Shown here piece after piece: positions 55,801 through 61,800 of a stretch of DNA of 64,000 nt. Source of the stretch: Congeria kusceri (lineage: Eukaryota; Mollusca; Bivalvia; Myida; Dreissenidae). Each line of letters begins with the position of its first letter. The stretch's first letter is position 1. The notes below the pieces were generated by a model. It was not told the DNA's origin. It searched no databases and saw nothing but the letters and a program-made list of their open reading frames with translations. The DNA lies in the NCBI GenBank assembly GCA_027627225.1, contig CM051028.1, positions 25,602,364 through 25,666,363 of the forward strand. The letters are read 5' to 3'. The position numbers were made by a program, and so were the translations under genes.

Positions 55801-58800
55801 TCTGTAAATTTGGGAGTAAATATACACACTTCAGAATTTGTAGGGGTAAATGTACACTCTATGTAGGATTAGTGACTATGGGGTAAAGTTACATCCAACA
55901 ATACATTACAATATAAGCAGAAAACAGAAGTTTTACAATAATTATCGTTTATAATGCATTCAGTGAAATAAAATACACATGTAACTAGTAAGAATTCTGA
56001 ACATTTAAGACTTGTGTTCCTAACTACTGAACATTTGTCTGTCTTCAAGTCACTAATGTACGCGAACAGCGGAAAAATTGTGCGTTAATTTAGACCCAAA
56101 TGTTTATGTTCTCTGCGCATCTTCCAATTATTTGTGCATAATTTATGCATGTACGCGCCTTATCTGGGCCTCTGCTGTAGATTTCTTCCAAAGAAATTAC
56201 AGATCCATAAGCAGAACACAACAATTTAACATGGTTAAAGAGACTAGTTTAGGGGTGGTACCATGAGAAGCAACCTCATTAAAATCAAATCCTAACATTG
56301 TTAGGATCTGAAGACATCGTATTAAAGGTCACCATCAAATGACCTTCCGAACAATAAAATATCAGCCCTGCTGCGCCCAATGAAATCGCCTTTTGCTTAG
56401 CAATGTTTGGCCACGCTTTTTGAAAAGTGAAGCATTTCCAGCTGATCCTCGGGAATAAATCATTTGCAGTTTATTTTCAAGAGGATAACAATGGATTTTG
56501 TGGTACCTTAGGCGAATAAACATCCAAAGTTCACGGTAATTTCGTGCATAGTATTTGTGCTTTATATATGATGGTATACCACAACATTTTGAAGGCAACA
56601 ATTTGATTGGCTCTTAAAAAGGTCATCTGAACGTGACCCCTAATGCGTAGTCATCAGATCCAGTCAGCAGATAATATAGTATCGTCAGACTGGAGATGAT
56701 TTCAATGAGATTGCATGAGAAGAAGCTCATAAAACTTACGATCCTGTCTTGTCGCTGCAGTGACCCAGTCTGACCTCGTTATTCCATTTGAATTTTCCGC
56801 AACCAGTCTGAAGTCATACTGAGTGTATGCCACCAAGTTCTCTTTTGTGTAGGTGAATGAAGTAGTTGGACCAAATATGCTGCAAATAAAACCGTCACAA
56901 TCTTAGTGAGGTCGAGGTTATGAAACCCTACAGGAAAATTGTTTTGTTTTAAAACAAGAGCTGTCGGAGGACAGTGCGCTAGACTTTTCTTGTGCTTGTC
57001 AGAGTTACTGGCATTTTTTTCTAAAACAAACTGTATGGATAGTGGATAGTAGGGGCAAATTAAACTAAGCTAATTTTGTTCTCGAGTAATTCAGCAGAAA
57101 CTGTTTTTTCTATTTTTATTAACAGTGACCTTGATACCACCCACCTCTTCTCAAATGCAATCCCAAGTAAAGTATTACTGTAGGGTATTTATGTATGAAG
57201 ATTCATTCTCGAGTTAAAGAGTGGAAATAAAAAGTTGACGCCGCCACCCTACCCAGGTATTGTCAAATTTCTAAGTGTAAAAAGTTTTTTCATTATTATT
57301 AATGTTTTCGATTTGTTCTCTTGTAATTCAGCAGAAACTGTTTTTTTCTATTTTTAGTAAGGATGCAACGGATACCCGAAAATACCCGCATTCTCGGCAC
57401 AATAAAAATTAACTTGAGTTCGGTTCCTCATTGGAAAATTTGGGTCGAGTATTAAAATAATAGTGCAATTCAACCTTTTTAATCATTGTCATCTTGCTTA
57501 AAATTCTTCTTTATCTAAAACCATATTCAACAAATTAATAAAACCAAGACCCAATAAGCATAGGTGTTTCTATTTGTCAGTTTTTTTTTACAAATAAAAG
57601 CAAATATTCTGCTGGAGCTCTTGGGTATTGGAGTGCATCGCTGAACGAACGCCACTGAACAGCTGTACGGACGTCTTAAGCCAAGGAGTTTCAAACCGTC
57701 AAGTTGAGGAAATAGGTGTTGCAGAGTGCATTGGCTTTTAATGGGCCTGATTTTAAACTCAGAGCATTGTTATTTATATGACCAAACCTAAGTAAATGTC
57801 AAATTTATCGTTAATAAAAAGATGTGATCAAATTTTTACAGTGAGCGAAACTGTTGACGGTTGGGAGTGTGGCTATTCAATAATCATCCTTTTCCTGCGC
57901 CATATATTTTCCCAATCAAATTCACGCCTTAAATGACGAATCAATACCTTTATAACGTATATATATGCATACACAAGAAGCATGTGCATTATTTCCTGCT
58001 GAATTATTACCGTAAACTCTCTGCAAAAAACCCATACAAATAACTTATCGAACAAATATGTATTTATCGAAACGAGAATACTTTTGAATACTTTTTTTGA
58101 AAACAAAGATTTTATCAAGGTTTATTTCTTAAAACTTAAATATCCTGTAATACAAATAATCTGTTTACATGTATCTTTTCCCTTCAGTTTTAACTTGATA
58201 ATTGTGTTGGTTTCCTTATCATTAAAATTATGTCATTTATAGGAAAAAATGAGAGTTTGGAGTAAAATACGTGTATATACTCTAGAGCTGGAGGAATTAG
58301 GTCCTATTCGGCCCAGAATTCTCGTTAACAAACAACAATGTTGATCACAAAAGTCCAGTGAAAAATATCTATTAAGGAAACAGGTACAGTTCAAACTTCA
58401 TAGTTCCTTTCTAACAGTATTACAGAAGTAATGTCCAACGACAACATATTTGTAGCTCGAATCCTGCTGCAAATTAGCTTAATTCTGATCTAGTTTAGAT
58501 GTTAACAGTGTTACAATTCTGTTAAAAACAAGAATATCAGTGAAACCGATGGATGCTGCCCAATGCGCTTTGTCAAGCAATATAAATGCAATGAGAAGAG
58601 CAGATATATTTAAATGATTAAAACTCACTAGGCAGGACCAAATCTGACACCAAAACTGTATGTGAACATGTCACAAACGAGAATAATTTCATTAATTGTC
58701 TAATCTTCAAAGTAGAAACAATGTTTACTCATCGAAACATTCCTCTATAGGTACAAAGTTGATGTGTACTTTTACTTACATGTATATAAATATCCGACCC

Positions 58801-61800
58801 GACCCGCAAATACCTGACCCAAAGAAAGATACCCGACCCGACCCGAAAAAATTTGCTACCCGCTGCATCCCTAATTTTTAGTAACAGCGACCTTGACCTT
58901 GACTCCACTGACCCCACCCCAAATGCAATCCCAAGTAAAGTATTACTGTAGGGTATCTATGTTTGAATATTTATTCTCCAGTTAGAGAGTGGAAATAAAA
59001 AGCTGAGAAACTAGCTTACCAAAAAACTTTAACCTATCCAAATAGCTTATATGTAAAATTTATAAGTGTAAAAATGCCCATAAATTTGACAAATTTCAAA
59101 CTAGAGTTATCAAAATTGGCCTATGGGTTCATTTTAATATAATGAACAAGTGCTTTAAGTTTTAAAGAAATCCCTCAAGTCATTCCTGATAAACTAGCTT
59201 ACCAAAAAACTTTAACCTATCCAAATAGCTTATATGTAAAATTTCAAAGTGTAAAAAGGCCCATGATTTTGAAAAATTTCAAACAAAACTTGGCCAATAG
59301 GTTCATTTTAATATGGGAGATATATGTTTTAAGTTTGCAAAATGAAATCCCTCAAGCCATTCCTGAGAAACTAGCTTAACAAAAAACTTAAACCTAGACA
59401 GGACGCCGACGCTAACGCCAATGCGGGGGCGAGTAGAATAGCCAAAAAATCGAGCCAAAAAATCACTCACTCCTGTATAATGGTGTTTCCTGTTTTCTCT
59501 CTAAACTGCAGTGTATACAGGGCCGCGTCCATGGAGTTTTCCCGCCCGACGGGTCGCCATGTTGCCGTAAGGGTCGTGGGGGTCTGTGACAACATGTCTG
59601 GTGGCTTCACACCATCAGGGGCTGACAAGGGTATAACAAAAATAGTCATATTTATGTAATTTTAATAAAATTTCTATTATTCTCTAATTTTTCATGTGCA
59701 TCTTTAGCTTCACACCATAAATGACTAACAGTCCTTGTCGTAGTATTATTACATTGTAAACATGTTCTCTGTGTAAATAGGTTTAGTTGAAGAAGTAAAC
59801 TACATCAACACTTTTCAGTAATCTATTTTCAAACTTGATACATTTTGAAACTTGCAAGTCATTACAATTTCTCTTTAATAACAGAGCTAAAGCTCTCAGG
59901 CCAAAATTGCTATGCTGTGCCGATATTAACTGCCAGCCCTGCTTCCCTGGTGTAAAATCTCTAATTATATGTCCCAACACCAAGTCCTTAGTTTCAAGAT
60001 CTTCTGTTATTTGTCCAGCAAAAACAGCAGCACATCTCTACACCATAGACATGTACCTAATGACTTAGTCACTATTTATCCTTTTGGTTTCTAATTACCG
60101 TTAAGTAAATCAATAAAAATCCACTTGTTAAAAAGTTTTATGTTAAAAAATGGCAAATCCGTAAGTTATAAACACAGTTGTTTAAATAATTCACATTATA
60201 ATAACATAAGAGGTACATAGCTTGGGTAAAACAATGTTTAGACACAAAAGGCATAGTTGACCAAATGTCACCACGAGCGATGATTGGGCTATTATGGGAA
60301 AAACTGCATACACAGGCAAGAAAATTACATAACCAACCTGTTTATCATCATTTATACATAACCACTAACAACAGTAAACTTCAAATACCGGTACGGAAAT
60401 GGGCCATGTTGCTACACAATAACAGACTTAACAAAAACTCAAGCTTTTTACACCTTTCTGGATGCAAATGCATCAATATCATGCTCAATGTCCACGCTCA
60501 CACACACCCACTCATGTTTTTCTTGCAGTTTTGCCGTTTGGAAAAAAGGTACAGGCACATGCCTTTAGTGCCAAAGAAAGCTACACAACTGAATGTACAG
60601 TTAAATTACATATTCATAATTCATCGGTACATAATACTTACGTCCAGGAGGCATGTCTGCAGTAAGGGTGTTCCCGAGAATAAAACCGACCGAGTTGGAG
60701 GCGTTAACCTGGACAGCGTATGAGGACATCGGAATCAGTGGACCAATCATCACCCAGTCTCCGACGGTTTTCGAGCGGTGCAGACTTCTATGACCTAACA
60801 CGGTGCTGTAGTCCCAGATGGCTGAAAAATTAGGGAAATATTGTGAAACTTGTTTACCACATTGACACGGATTTCATCTCCCTGATCTACAAAACAAATG
60901 AATGATGCAGCAATTATCAAAATATACTGATTTAGTAACTTCGTTTATTATAAAATCCATAGACGCTTGCTTGTTAAAAAAAAAAAAAATCCTTCTTCTA
61001 TATATATATAAATACACAAGGTAGCTCACTCGCCAAATTCTGTCGCAACGAGAGTCGATTGGCAATGATTGGCTGGTTTCAATGTATAAAATTATGTTTG
61101 GTTCCCGAAATCTACGTAGCCCATGCATTTAGGACCGGGTACTTCTTAAAAATTAAAACCAGACAATCAACTTCCGTTACGAAAGAAAATGGCGAGTGAG
61201 CTACCTTGTGTATATTTATAATATAGGGAATAGGATTATTTTTTATTTGTTAAACGACCAAGCGCGTATGATAAAATCATGCATGTAGGAGCGAACCTAT
61301 AGTTTACAGCCAACCTAATAGTAATACAGAAGTTTTTTAATATGCTTATTTCTAAGAACAACATATAACTGATTCTAGAAACAAGAGAAAATTATTTGCC
61401 TATTTCTAAGAACAATATCAAGTATGACATAAATGAATCTAGAAACAAGAGAAAAAAATTGAAGTAATTGTATAAATGAAGAAAAAGACAACTAAATATA
61501 TAGTAAATTGTATAATAAGTTTCTTTTCAGACATATATATTTTTACATACGATGTAATTAATGATTAGTTATAGGTTGAAACAGTTAAAAAACAATGCTA
61601 CGACCAATCTTTTATTCCCAATTCGACAATTTCAAAACATACTTTTATTTTTGTAGAAGAGGCCCTCAAAGTACACATCAAAGTACATGTCTCCATTGGC
61701 CTTCTCCGGCGCAGTCCATTTGACCTGGACTGTCCGGGCGTCCACCACCTTCATCTCCATGGTAACATAGCCCACAGGCGTGGCCTCCATAGTTCTGGCT

